A stretch of DNA of 64,000 nt from Corticium candelabrum (lineage: Eukaryota > Porifera > Homoscleromorpha > Homosclerophorida > Plakinidae): NCBI RefSeq assembly GCF_963422355.1, contig NC_085104.1:4114106-4178105 (forward strand). Direction: 5' to 3'. Under the pieces are notes generated by a model. The model worked only from the letters and a program-made list of their open reading frames with translations, did no database searches and was not told where the DNA came from. Made by a program: the position numbers and the translations under genes. Shown here piece by piece: positions 12,271 through 21,795 of the stretch (within the stretch, counting starts at the first letter, position 1; each line of letters begins with the position of its first letter).

Positions 12271-14174
12271 TTGGCTGTCATCAATACCGAGAAGGCCAAC
12301 ACCTCCGGGCTGGTAGTGGTAGGCGAGGGCACTCCTTCGGTTCCAGCAAAACTCGTAAAGCAAATACAGTCTGTTGATTTAGCCGAACTTCTACAGAACA
12401 ACCTGGAGCTTCTGCGAAGGCTACAAGCGTCATCGGTTTCAAGAGCAAATGAGGCCGGTTATCATCGCCTGCGGCAGATGTCCTCGCTTGGCACATAGGT
12501 GCAGTGTTTTGCGGTTTACGCGGCTACTGTTCTGCGAGCAGCTCCAGGTCGTGCGCTCGATCTTATGGCTTACCTGCGGCTGATTGTGCACGAAGCTCAA
12601 TGCCACTCGAGCACATGATGGTTACTCTACGACACGAGCTTCAGACAACTGGCTGCTCACTCGCCAGCGACCATCTGGCGTCGACTTCGCGCGGCGCTAT
12701 ACGCATCGACTATTCTGGCGATGGATCAGTCACTGGCCCACCGCAGCCTACGTTGTCTGAAGCCAAACCACAGCACCGCGGCATGCGCACTTTGCCTGCT
12801 GCAGAAAGCAAGCGAGCTGCAGGACGGAAACAACTCTCGTCACGACGCTTTTGGGCGCGAGGGAACAAAGTCAACGGCTCAACGGTTTCGCAAAATCCTA
12901 TTTGTCGGAGGTTCAACTGGGGTTCCTGTAACGGAAATGGATGCTCAAACAGGCATGGTTGCCTGCGCTGCTGCCGTTCGGGTATAGCCTCGATGCATGC
13001 CCCGACACGCTCCAAACGCAGGCACCAAGTTTAAAGTCGCACCATCTCCCTGCAGAGGAAACGCGTCACAAGTAAAGTTGTCAAGTGCTTGAGCATGCTT
13101 ACGTTTCCGCAGTCAACGAACGGGCAGCTTGTTGATGGTTATAGGCTTTTATACTGCCGCTTATCTAGGCCGCGCTCGGCTGAGCAGTGACGGATGTAGG
13201 CTATCACTATGTGGGTATATTAGCTGTTCCTTGTTGAGTTTAACATTCACTGAAAATTGCGCACGTGGTCTTTAGTTGCGACCGTTCTGTTTCCTTTACA
13301 TCTTGTCGTTGTGCCTGCTAGAAAGCTCAGCCGTTTGCAACGTTTTGTTTGCAACGTTTTCGCCGGCAGGTACGGTTACATGAAAATCTGTCAACATTGA
13401 GAACTTGCCGTCCAGTGGACACTCGCAATCCAGAGGGCTCGAATCTTTCGTTCTACCCGTTAGTGCGGAAAGCTTGGTCTCGCGAGCTCGCTGCTCATCC
13501 AGACGCGTTTTTTCCGGGACTAAATATTGGATGGTTTGACGTAAGGTTTTCGGATCGGCTTTGACTACGCCCAAACATCCTGCAAATCGTCGCGTAGAAA
13601 CATGTCGTTAGCGAAAGCCAATGCTGAAGCGATTGACAGTTATGTTGTACAAGAGCGTAAAGCAAGTCGTCTTGCAGGCCCTATGCAAACGCAGCTTGTT
13701 CACACGAAAGTCAGCCCACTAAATATAATTCCAAAATCACACCAACCCCGCTAGCGGCGCGTCATTGTCGACATATCCTCTCCACTGTCGGCTAGCGTCA
13801 ACGAGGGCATCGACCGGGACGCGTGTGCGCTGTCCTATAGTAGAGATGTTGCGGCTCAGCACATTCTGTTTCCTGGGACGGGTATCTTGCTAGCAAAGCT
13901 CGATATTCAAAGCGCGTACCGTCATATCCTGGTCCATCCTTCGAACAGACATTTCGTTGCAATCCGCTGGAACGGAGAAGTATATAGTATATATCGCCGC
14001 GCCATGCACTTTGGCTTAAGGTCCGCTCCTAAGATTCTCTGCAGTTGCAGACACTTTGCTGTGGATCATACTCAATCGTGGGGTAAGCACCGGCGCTGTG
14101 GTGAATATAACATTAGCCAAAAAGAACGCCTCAGATCTGGGTCTGAAGAGAGAAAATCACTCGAGATCAGGTAA
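12271..14174 (+). pseudogene. DIRS-like (tyrosine-recombinase) retroelement, 5' half: gag-like and start of reverse transcriptase
   Basis: The first segment, VVVGEGTPSVPAKLVKQIQS (12310-12370), is the signature N-terminus of DIRS-type gag-like proteins. VQCFAVYAATVLRAAPGRAL (12505-12565) and a Cys/His cluster (ICRRFNWGSCNGNGCSNRHG, 12896-12960) follow in shifting frames. The polymerase region has IIPKSHQPR (13727-13755), VIVDISSPLSASVNEGIDRD (13765-13822) and LLAKLDIQSAYRHILVHPSN (13890-13947), then FGLRSAPK near 14010. It stops within the reverse transcriptase, before the catalytic box, RNase H and recombinase. Frameshifts and stops are frequent. The missing downstream part of this element type is found, in another place, at 44.9-46.5 kb. 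Confidence 0.85.
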
Positions 14175-14645
14175 TCGAGATAATATCATGTGAGTAATCC
14201 GTCTTCTTCGTTGTTTGCGAGAGTAGAGGTTGACAAGACAAAAACAACAATTTGCCAAAAGGAAGCCATATAATATGCCTATCGACAGAGATGACTTGTG
14301 TCTCAAACGGAGTTGTAGAAACGAGATGGCAACGAGATATGACCAAGAATAGGTGCGATTAGTATTCAGGTTCTACAGCAGCATCGTTATATGACGGATG
14401 CCAGAGGGACCCGCTCTACCTAGTTGCTATTCAGTAGGACTATGACGCTAGCGTAGCAGCTAGGTCTGGATGCAGCTATTTGGCAGAGAACGAGTGACCG
14501 AGATTAGGAAATAACCGAGATTAGCTCCGGGACTCTAAAGTTTTGTAATCTAATATATTTAATTTCTTCAGCGGTATATACAGAATGAAGCTACGTCAAA
14601 CATACAGCACTGCTCAGAGTCGTAGCGAAACCTTTAGAGATGGGA
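14175..14645. other. Unassigned stretch after the DIRS fragment
   Basis: No coding signal or repeat that I can name. It has some GAGATTA/GAGATAA iterations without clear periodicity. Confidence 0.35.
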
Positions 14646-14649
14646 GACT

Positions 14650-14820
14650 AAAGCCCAGTTCACAGGACGAAGCTGGCACGAGCGTCGTGCAAGCGTCCTG
14701 GACGCTGACGATGAGCGAGCGTCATCGTAACACTGTGAACATGTCAGCTGACGATGGGCGAGAGTCCACGACGCTGGGCGAGCTTCCACGACGCTGGAAT
14801 AGAGAACATTTCTAATCGGA
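14650..14820. mobile_element. GCGTC-rich MITE copy with GTTCACAG inverted ends
   Basis: Begins with TAAAGCCCAGTTCACAG (14649-14665) and has an inverted CTGTGAAC at 14733-14740. The interior is built of GACGCT/GCGTC iterations. Its left half matches, inverted, the sequence at 25187-25245 to the right of the gypsy element, including the terminal AGCCC-GTTCACAG. Two independent copies sharing terminal and internal sequence support a non-autonomous element; the exact right end here is unclear. Confidence 0.6.
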
Positions 14821-15008
14821 CGTCCTAGCCGGAAGTGACCAAGCGTCCCATGACGTCACGTGCTCCGTTTCAACCAATCGAAAGTCAGTCACTGAACGTA
14901 TCCGGAATATTCTATTCGTTCGCATGGCATCGATCATTGATTCGTCGATGGAAGTGTGTGCGTGGTTTTCCCTGCGTTTGGCAAGTTCAGTCAAAGGAGT
15001 ACAAGGAC

Positions 15009-15050
<42 letters not shown>
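15009..15050. repeat. (TAA)n microsatellite
   Basis: About fourteen uninterrupted ATA/TAA triplets directly before the first SINE. It probably served as the integration site or is a retroelement tail. Confidence 0.9.
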
Positions 15051-15051
<1 letters not shown>

Positions 15052-15452
15052 CGGCGCTGTGGCCGAGTGGTTAGCGACAGTTGCTTTCTATCTTGACTAC
15101 GTGGGTTTGAATCCACGCCGGTACAGTAATAATGAAACTTGTCCTTCTTTATCTTTCATTGTTGGTTCTTTTATGAAGGAATGAGACTTGTTTCACTCGT
15201 ATGGGGAGCTTCTGTGGTCTGGCGAGGTTTGTGCCAATGTTGACTATACGGACTTGATCCGGGAATTCTGGATTCCCCGTATTGTAGTTGGCCTCTCCGT
15301 GACTATAGCTATGGCTTGAAAGAGCTGTGTCTGATCGCCGTGTGGACTGCACAGAGGCATGTACCTCACTGTGCTTACCTGCCGGGTCGGTGGGCGCCCA
15401 GTGGGGGTTAAGACCCCTCTGCACCCTCTGAAGGGTTGCACCGAGACATAAT
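15051..15452 (+). mobile_element. tRNA-like SINE, type A
   Basis: The head carries an A-box-like TGGCCGAGTGGTTAGCG (15060-15076) and a B-box-like GGGTTTGAATCC (15103-15114), so it descends from a tRNA gene and is a likely RNA polymerase III promoter. It does not fold into a complete tRNA by eye. The body contains CTGTGGTCTGGCGA and the 3' part ACCTGCCGGGTCGGTGGGCG, both shared with the type B SINEs downstream. It ends GAGACATAATTAAT and abuts the next SINE. Confidence 0.8.
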
Positions 15453-15455
15453 TAA

Positions 15456-15876
15456 TGTCACCGCCGTGGCTTAGTGGTTAGCGACAATGGCTACCACTCC
15501 ATGGTTTGGGGGTTCAAACCCCAGTGACGACAGTAAATTGTGAAACTTGTCTGTCTTTCTTTCTCATGTTTCTCTAGCTTTATCCATGAGACTATGACTC
15601 GTTTCAGTCGTTGGGGAGTTTCTGTGGTCTGGCGAACGGTCCGTTGTCGATGACGTCCAGTGCTTTCCTGGTGGTCGTTGATATCCACTAGGCGTGCTGT
15701 ATCGAGTACGCGGTCACCGTGATGCCTGCAATCTGTATCGAATTGGCTAGTCATTGATCGCCGTATGGACTACATGGAAACATGTACCCCGCTGGGCTCA
15801 CCTGCCGGGTTGGTGGGCGCCCAGATGGGGGTAAAGACCCCACTTGCCCATTATGGAGGGGCATAACGACACATAG
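15456..15876 (+). mobile_element. tRNA-like SINE, type B, copy 1
   Basis: Starts GTCACCGCCGTGGCTTAGTG with an A-box-like GGCTTAGTGGTTAGCG and a B-box-like GGGTTCAAACCCC. The 3' part is ACCTGCCGGGTTGGTGGGCG and it ends in CGACACATAGAAATA. It is about 97 percent identical by eye to copy 2 at 20105-20532, and related to the degraded copy 3 at 33268-33650. It directly precedes the Dong/R4-like LINE. Confidence 0.88.
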
Positions 15877-16227
15877 AAATAACCCGGATATTGATGGAAG
15901 ATGGACGTCTAGCTGTATCGCTCGTCTCAGAGCTAGCTGAGGAGCGCGTTCCTTGTCGGGAAACCAAAACAGGGCTCGAAAAGTCGGCATCTGGAATCAC
16001 TGGACCTGTTCGGAAGACCAGGAATAGTTCTGGGCGTAGGGCGACTGTCGAACTATCTCTCGTGCGGCGTCTGATTTGAATTTGGCTTCAAATCCCGCTG
16101 ACGAGACAACTGTGATGCCCACCGTTCCTAGCGAATCTTGTGTTTCGGCTAACAGGAACGGCAATGCAACAAGACGAAGGAAATGGACGCGACAAATGAA
16201 TAGGGAAGTGATGTTTGTTATTACTAC

Positions 16228-18708
16228 GTGCAGTTGTCATGCAAGTTCTCTGCTTTCAGAAAACCCATGCATCAGCTGTGGTGTGAACGAAATCCTTCTC
16301 TGGCTGACGTCTCTGAGCAGCGTTTGGCAGACCAGAAGCGATATCTCTTAACTTCTGGAAGTCTGACTGAATCAGAGTTGGAGGAGATTAAACGCGAGGC
16401 CGCACAGGATGGAAAGCCCGTCTCAGGTTTGTTATCTGTTACGACTGGTGTTTGTCTTGGTGTGCAGATGTCGGCGTTGGATGTGGTTTCTGCTCTATCA
16501 GCTGATAGATCAGTTGTCACGCCTTTGCTTGACAATGTGTCACCTTGCATGGCTTCAGTCAGGATGGCGCCTGCTGCATGTGGTGGAAAACCTGTCGTGT
16601 CAATGATGCAAGAGGATCATGAGTTTGCTAATCACTTGGAAGATGGCTCCCTTGTTCAGTCAGTCACTGTTCTCTCTAAGGACTGCTCATCTGCAAGAGA
16701 TAGTGGTGATATCCTATCCGTAGATGACACTTTGGATTCAGTTCAGTGCAGTGCTGTTGGGGAATCACCATCCCCTTGTGACTCTGTGAGCTCTGATCTG
16801 ATGACTACACATCCTAGTATAGCTTCTCGGCTAGAAAGGATGGAAACTTCTTCATCTCAACTCAGTCCAGACTGCTGCCAAACGGAGGATGGTCTTTCGC
16901 TTGATTGTGATGCTGCTGTGGACCCTGTACTTCGTCGAGAGTTTCTTGAGGAGTTGCAGAAAGTCAGGCAAGTTGCTATCTGTGAGAGACAATGCCTTCC
17001 AAGGATCTTTGTGAACAGTGGAACCCTGAAGCTTATTGGTGATCTTAACACGATCATCAGTTCGTTGAAGGATGAACCAGATATGAGTGAAATCAGTTAC
17101 CTGGTATACTCTGCTGCTTTGCTAGTGTCCAAAAGGCGGGGCTTAAAGACGACGAAGTCAACCAATTCTCAAACACCGACATGGAGACGAAGGCTGGATA
17201 TGGAGATTCTCACACTTCGACGTGCGATCTCACTGTTGCTGAAGGTTAGAAAGGGTTCATCGGGCATTCGTGTGTTACATGAACTCCGACGTCTTCGGCA
17301 TCAGTTGGGCATTTCCTGTTCGGAGAGTTGTGAGGTCTCCATCAATCGATTGAAAATGAAACTTAAGTCCAAGGTCGAGCGGACCAGGAGGCTAGAGAAG
17401 AATCGTAAGAGACTTCGCCAGAATGGTTTGTTTCAACGAGATGCTGGACGGTTTTACAGAGAGCTGGATAAGCAGACTATCCAGGTCACTTCCACGCCAT
17501 CCGAGTCTGAGATCGAACAGTATTGGGGTGGTATCCTAGAAACTGAGGTACATCACAATGAGTCTGCCTTCTGGCTGAGACGTCAAACCGATGGCGAGAC
17601 GCACCGGAAAGATGAGCAGCAGTGGTTACCCATCTCAGACAATGAGGTCACATCGTGTCTCAAAAGGATGGGGAACTGGAAGTCTCCTGGTCCAGACAAG
17701 GTTTATGGTTTCTGGGTCAAGCGTATCACGTGTATTCACACTAATCTGACTCGTAACTACAACCTGCTGGTTCAGAATCCAGACTCTGTACCCGACTGGT
17801 TGTCTCAAAGAATAACTACTCTGATTCCTAAGAATGACAAGACTGACCAGGCCAAAAATTACCGGCCTATCACGTGTCTGTCTGTCTTCTATAAGACCCT
17901 CACCTCAGTCATCAGGCAGAGGATTGCAGGGCATTTGGATCAGAGAAACCTCATGGCTCCGGAGCACAAGGGTTGTCGACAGGAATCTTTTGGTGCAAAG
18001 GATCAGCTGTTGATCAACAAGCTGCTTACCGAAGACTGTAGGACCAGGCACAAGAGCTTGAGCATGGCTTGGGTGGACTACCAGAAAGCCTATGACAGCG
18101 TGCCACACAGTTGGTTGCTCCAATGCCTTCAGCTGCATAAGATCAGTCTAGTCTTGTGCGGGTTCCTGTCACGTGTGATGAAAAGTTGGAGGACATCGAT
18201 GGTGCTTTCTTGCGGGAATAGTACTATCAAGACAAGGCTTATGCAGATCAGGAGGGGTATTTTCCAAGGTGACTCACTTTCTCCACTTTTCTTCTGTATG
18301 GCTCTCAATCCTCTGAGCAAGGGACTGAACAAAACCGGTTACGGCTACCGGATAACCACTGGGCATGGTGAGACTGCCAAACGTCAGCTTATCAGTCATC
18401 TACTTTACATGGATGATCTGAAGTTGTATGGCAGAAACTCTGATCAGTTGGATAGGTTGTTGCACACGGTTCGTACCTTCTCTGATGACATCCAGATGAA
18501 GTTTGGTCTGGACAAATGTGCTGTTGCACACTTTGTCAACGGCAGGCTATCTGGACACAACTCTGGAGTGACGGTAGGAAAAACGGACACCATCAAGTGT
18601 CTGGAACCGGGTCAAGTCTACAAGTACTTGGGTGTAGATGAGAGTAACGATATTCAGCACAGCATGATGCGGGGGAGAGACTCCGTCGTGAGTACTTCCG
18701 CAGAGTAA
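16228..18708 (+). CDS. Reverse transcriptase of the Dong/R4-like LINE (frame closes prematurely)
   Basis: An 826-residue frame; translation may begin earlier, as coding-like sequence is present from about 15891. The N-terminal half has a low-complexity, Ser/Asp-rich part, then a conserved block TPTWRRRLDMEILTLRRAIS (residues about 312-331). The reverse transcriptase has RMGNWKSPGPDKVYGFWVK (17664-17720), NYRPITCLSVFYKTLTS (17860-17910), WVDYQKAYDSVPHSWL (motif A, 18070-18118), RRGIFQGDSLSPLFF (motif B, 18250-18295) and LLYMDDLKLYG (motif C, 18400-18430), so the catalytic residues are intact. Near 18672 a run of Gs shifts the frame, and the frame ends without the thumb and endonuclease, which continue in another frame. 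Confidence 0.85.
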   Translation: MQLSCKFSAFRKPMHQLWCERNPSLADVSEQRLADQKRYLLTSGSLTESELEEIKREAAQDGKPVSGLLSVTTGVCLGVQMSALDVVSALSADRSVVTPLLDNVSPCMASVRMAPAACGGKPVVSMMQEDHEFANHLEDGSLVQSVTVLSKDCSSARDSGDILSVDDTLDSVQCSAVGESPSPCDSVSSDLMTTHPSIASRLERMETSSSQLSPDCCQTEDGLSLDCDAAVDPVLRREFLEELQKVRQVAICERQCLPRIFVNSGTLKLIGDLNTIISSLKDEPDMSEISYLVYSAALLVSKRRGLKTTKSTNSQTPTWRRRLDMEILTLRRAISLLLKVRKGSSGIRVLHELRRLRHQLGISCSESCEVSINRLKMKLKSKVERTRRLEKNRKRLRQNGLFQRDAGRFYRELDKQTIQVTSTPSESEIEQYWGGILETEVHHNESAFWLRRQTDGETHRKDEQQWLPISDNEVTSCLKRMGNWKSPGPDKVYGFWVKRITCIHTNLTRNYNLLVQNPDSVPDWLSQRITTLIPKNDKTDQAKNYRPITCLSVFYKTLTSVIRQRIAGHLDQRNLMAPEHKGCRQESFGAKDQLLINKLLTEDCRTRHKSLSMAWVDYQKAYDSVPHSWLLQCLQLHKISLVLCGFLSRVMKSWRTSMVLSCGNSTIKTRLMQIRRGIFQGDSLSPLFFCMALNPLSKGLNKTGYGYRITTGHGETAKRQLISHLLYMDDLKLYGRNSDQLDRLLHTVRTFSDDIQMKFGLDKCAVAHFVNGRLSGHNSGVTVGKTDTIKCLEPGQVYKYLGVDESNDIQHSMMRGRDSVVSTSAE

Positions 18709-19998
18709 AGGTCGTTCTCCGGACTGAGTTGTATGGTCGGAACAAGATTCTAGCCATCAATGGGTTTGCACTACCGGTTCTCACTTACGGTTTTGGCGTC
18801 ATTCATTGGGAGTGCACTGACCTGCAGCAGCTCGATCGACGGACCAGAAAGCTCCTCTCTATGCACGGTGTCCACCATCGTGCTGCAGACGTTGACCGAC
18901 TGTACGCTCCTTGCAGTGATGGGGGAGGGGGTTACAACAGATTGAGTCGACATATCAATCTTGCATTGTGAGGCTGAACTGTTACCTTGCTGACAGTTCT
19001 GATCCTTTCATGCAGATGATACGGGAGTGTGACTCTGGAAAATCTTCACACTCGATCAAGCACATGGCTTGTCGGTTTACTGCACAGCTGCGAAGGAGTC
19101 TTGCTTCGGACGACAAGTCGCAGAGCTTGCACAGGAATGCATCCATCTCGGTTGAAGGTGGCTTCGAGCAAGCACCTGAAACAGATGCGAGACATTAACG
19201 TACGTGTTGCAGTTCTCTTCGTGTGCGGTCCTGGAGCGGGAAGCCTACGCACGGGCAGTATCGTCGTCTCACTGAGCAACCGCCTGTGGACATGAAAGAG
19301 ACCTACGGATGGCTAAAGGCAGCGAATCTTCCTGCTGCAACTGAGGGACTGGTTGTTGCTGCTCAAGATCAAGCTCTTCGGACTTGGTACTATGAACGCA
19401 AGATTCTACATCGTGATGTCAGTACTACTTGCCGCATGTGCAGTGTAGGCCTGGAAACAGTCGACCACATTGTGGCAGGCTGTAGTGCTTTGGCACCGAC
19501 GGACTACACTGATCGACACAATCAGGTGGCATCCATCATTCACTGGGAGTTTGTCGCCATTTTGGGGTTCCAGTGGAGAGCAGATGGTACCGGCATCATC
19601 CTGATAGGCTTGTGGAGACGGATGACATTACTATGATGTGGGATACCAGCATCCCCACTGCCAGGAAGATCAAAGCCAATCGTCCAGACATCTGTTTCAG
19701 AAATAGGAAGACAAACACTTGTCTTCTTATTGATATCAGCTGTCCTGCTGATGGCAACATTGGCAAGAAACATGCAGAGAAGTTGACAAAGTACAGCGAC
19801 TTGCGAGTGGAGATAAGCCGCATGTGGCATTGTCGAACACTGGTGGTTCCGTTGGTCTTGGGAGCTTTGGGCACAGTGCACGCAGGTATTGCACGGTGGC
19901 TGGACATTATTCCAGGTCATCACAACCTGCAGCACTTACAGAAAACAGCGCTTCTGGAATCTACTTGGATCCTTCGTAAAGTCATGTCTTCTTTCTAG
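18709..19998 (+). pseudogene. Broken C-terminus of the LINE: thumb, CCHC finger and restriction-like endonuclease
   Basis: After the frameshift the protein continues as LYGRNKILAINGFALPVLTY (18731-18790) and LDRRTRKLLSMHGVHHR. It changes frame near 18965, has a TAA near 19197, and reaches CRMCSVGLETVDHIVAGC (19432-19485), the CCHC motif that precedes the nuclease. After another frameshift near 19600 comes NRPDICFRNRKTNTCLLIDI (19678-19737), giving the PD...D core of a restriction-like endonuclease, then KYSDLRVEISRMWHC and VVPLVLGALGTVHAGI. It ends at 19998. With at least four lesions this copy cannot make a full protein. Confidence 0.82.
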
Positions 19999-20104
19999 AC
20001 AGCCGTGATGGTCTAAGTACTTCTGAAGCAGGGTTTGCTTCCGGTACTTGTAATAGACTTTACAAACCAGACTGATCTGCTTGAGCACGACACACATAAT
20101 AATA

Positions 20105-20532
20105 ATGTCACCGCCGTGGCTTAGTGGTTAGCGACAATGGCTACCACTCCATGGTTTGGGGGTTCAAACCCCAGTGACGACAGTAAATTATGAAACTTGC
20201 CTGTCTTTCTTTCTCATGTTTCTCTAGCTTTATCCATGAGACTATGACTCGTTTCAGTCGTTGGGGAGTTTCTGTGGTCTGGCGAACGGTCCGTTGACGA
20301 TGACGTTCAGTGCTTTCCTGGTGGTCGTTGATATCCACTAGGCGTGCTGTATCGAGTACGCGGTCACCGTAATGCCTGCAATCTATATCGAATTGGCTAG
20401 TCATTGATCGCCGTATGGACTACACGAAAACATGTACCCCGCTGGGCTCACCTGCCGGGTTGGTAAGCGCCCAGATGGAGGTAAGGACCCCACTTGCCCA
20501 TTATGGAGGGGCATAACGGCACATAATAATAA
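20105..20532 (+). mobile_element. tRNA-like SINE, type B, copy 2
   Basis: Same structure and length as copy 1, with only about ten differences noticed by eye (for example in GTTGACGATGACGTTC). It joins the LINE at TAATAATAATG and ends GGCACATAATAATAATTTAT, so LINE and SINE share the terminal CACATAATAATAAT. The similarity to copy 1 argues for recent amplification. Confidence 0.9.
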
Positions 20533-20739
20533 TTTATTTTAAAACACCACATCTGGTGTAGTTCCCTCCTAGGGGCAACCTAAAACATAAAATAAGAATG
20601 AAAGAGAACGCTTGATCGAGACTACGGCGCAGCAGTGCAATAAAAGCAAAACGTCGTCGTCCATGTCTGTCGCGATTCATTGCACACACGTGGTTACTTT
20701 GCAGCGCCAGACCACTGTCGCAGTGTGTTCTCTTTTGCA

Positions 20740-20816
20740 ATGGACGCTCGTCAGACGCAATACTGTGAATGGTCCAGCGCCAGCGACTTCGCTGACGCTC
20801 GTGTGAGCGTCCTTGT
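20740..20816. mobile_element. Left part of the GCGTC-rich MITE split by the gypsy insertion
   Basis: GACGCTCGTCAGACGC and CGCTGACGCTCGTGTGAGCG iterations end at the gypsy target duplication CTTGT (20812-20816). The sequence resumes after the second CTTGT at 25182-25186. The outer left end of the MITE is not resolved. Confidence 0.5.
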
Positions 20817-20986
20817 TGTAGTGTAGTGACATCTGACACTAACTATGTGCACATAGAGTAGTACGTAGTACGCGTGCGTAGCTTGTTATTGACTTACTTG
20901 AGTGTTGGCTAGTTAGGGCTGCAAATATAACACTGTGTCGAGTACTGAGCCTACTGTGTCGAACCCCGAACTTACAAGGTATAATA
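20817..20986 (+). repeat. 5' LTR of the gypsy element
   Basis: 170 bases, direct copy of 25005-25181. It has TG...TA ends at this copy and contains a TAGTACGTAGTACGCGTGCG segment. The CTTGT target duplication lies immediately outside. Confidence 0.92.
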
Positions 20987-21000
20987 TTGGCGACGAGGAT

Positions 21001-21795
21001 ATGGCGCAGTCAAGAGTCCTAGGAAAACTGACTGAGCTTCAAGCTGGAACAGACATCGTAGACGAATATGTCGACCGATTTAATTTGTATTGCACCGCAA
21101 ATGACGTAGCTGACAACGACAAGCAGCGGGCAATATTCTTAACTACGGTTGTTGCAACGACATACAGGCTGTTATGCAACCTAACGAGACCGAGGAAGCC
21201 GCAGGACAAGACGCTTGATAAACTAACTGAACTCATGAAGAACCACTGCGAACCCAAGACCATCGTCATCGCAGAAAGATTCCGATTTTATAAGCGAGTC
21301 CAGAAGGAAGGCGAAAACGTTGCCTCCTACCTTGCGGAACTACGACGCTTGTCAAAGAAATGCGACTTCCGGGACAATCTCGATACAGACCTGAGAGATC
21401 AGTTTGTCTGCGGGCTTTACTTCGAAGCGGCGCAACAGAAAATGTGGCCGAGTCCGAGCTGGGACTCGATAAAGCAATTTCGATGGCTCAGGCTTACGAA
21501 TCTGCAAGACGTGAGACGCAGTCATTACGTGGTGAGACACCACGGGGTCAAAAGGAGACGATGTTTAGTCTCAAAAGCAGCAGTAGCCAATCACAACGAA
21601 CGACCGCAACAGAGAAGGAATGTCAGGAATGCGATGGGCGAGGTCACAATTCTGACAAGTGCAGATTCCGAACGTATACGTGCAGGTTTTGCAACGTTAA
21701 AGGCCACATCGCAAAGGCATGTCGCAAGAAAAAGCAAAACGAAAAGGAAACGCTCCCAAGGCATGCGAAAGGCGGACAAAGAACGCACCACATCG
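21001..21795 (+). pseudogene. gag of the gypsy element, frameshifted
   Basis: The likely start is the ATG at 21001, just after the primer-binding region, rather than the upstream frame that runs through the LTR. The capsid-like part (VDEYVDRFNLYCTANDVADN, 21058-21117; VASYLAELRRLSKKCDFRDN, 21322-21380) breaks near 21410-21420. It continues in another frame with ELGLDKAISMAQAYESA and then two zinc knuckles, CQECDGRGHNSDKC (21620-21661) and CRFCNVKGHIAKAC (21681-21722). The shift may be a lesion, because in relatives gag continues in one frame through the capsid. Confidence 0.8.

Larger units (their letters stand above)
15877..20104 (+). mobile_element. Dong/R4-like non-LTR retrotransposon, near full length, ending in a TAA repeat
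   Basis: The element runs from the end of one SINE to the start of another. It has one long frame with a reverse transcriptase and a C-terminal restriction-like endonuclease in broken frames, described separately. Its 3' end reads CGACACACATAATAATAATG and passes straight into the next SINE. Known members of the R4 clade such as Dong insert into TAA repeats, which fits the TAA-type junctions seen here. The clade assignment rests on the restriction-like endonuclease and the CCHC spacing. Confidence 0.75.

Noticed and set aside
15053-15540. Functional tRNA genes at the SINE heads
   Set aside because: A- and B-box-like sequences exist but arms do not pair as a full tRNA by eye, and the heads continue into a shared SINE body and recur in several copies.
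20935-21000. gag starting inside the 5' LTR
   Set aside because: The frame is open there by chance; the same bases occur in the 3' LTR. The ATG at 21001 after the primer-binding region is the natural start.
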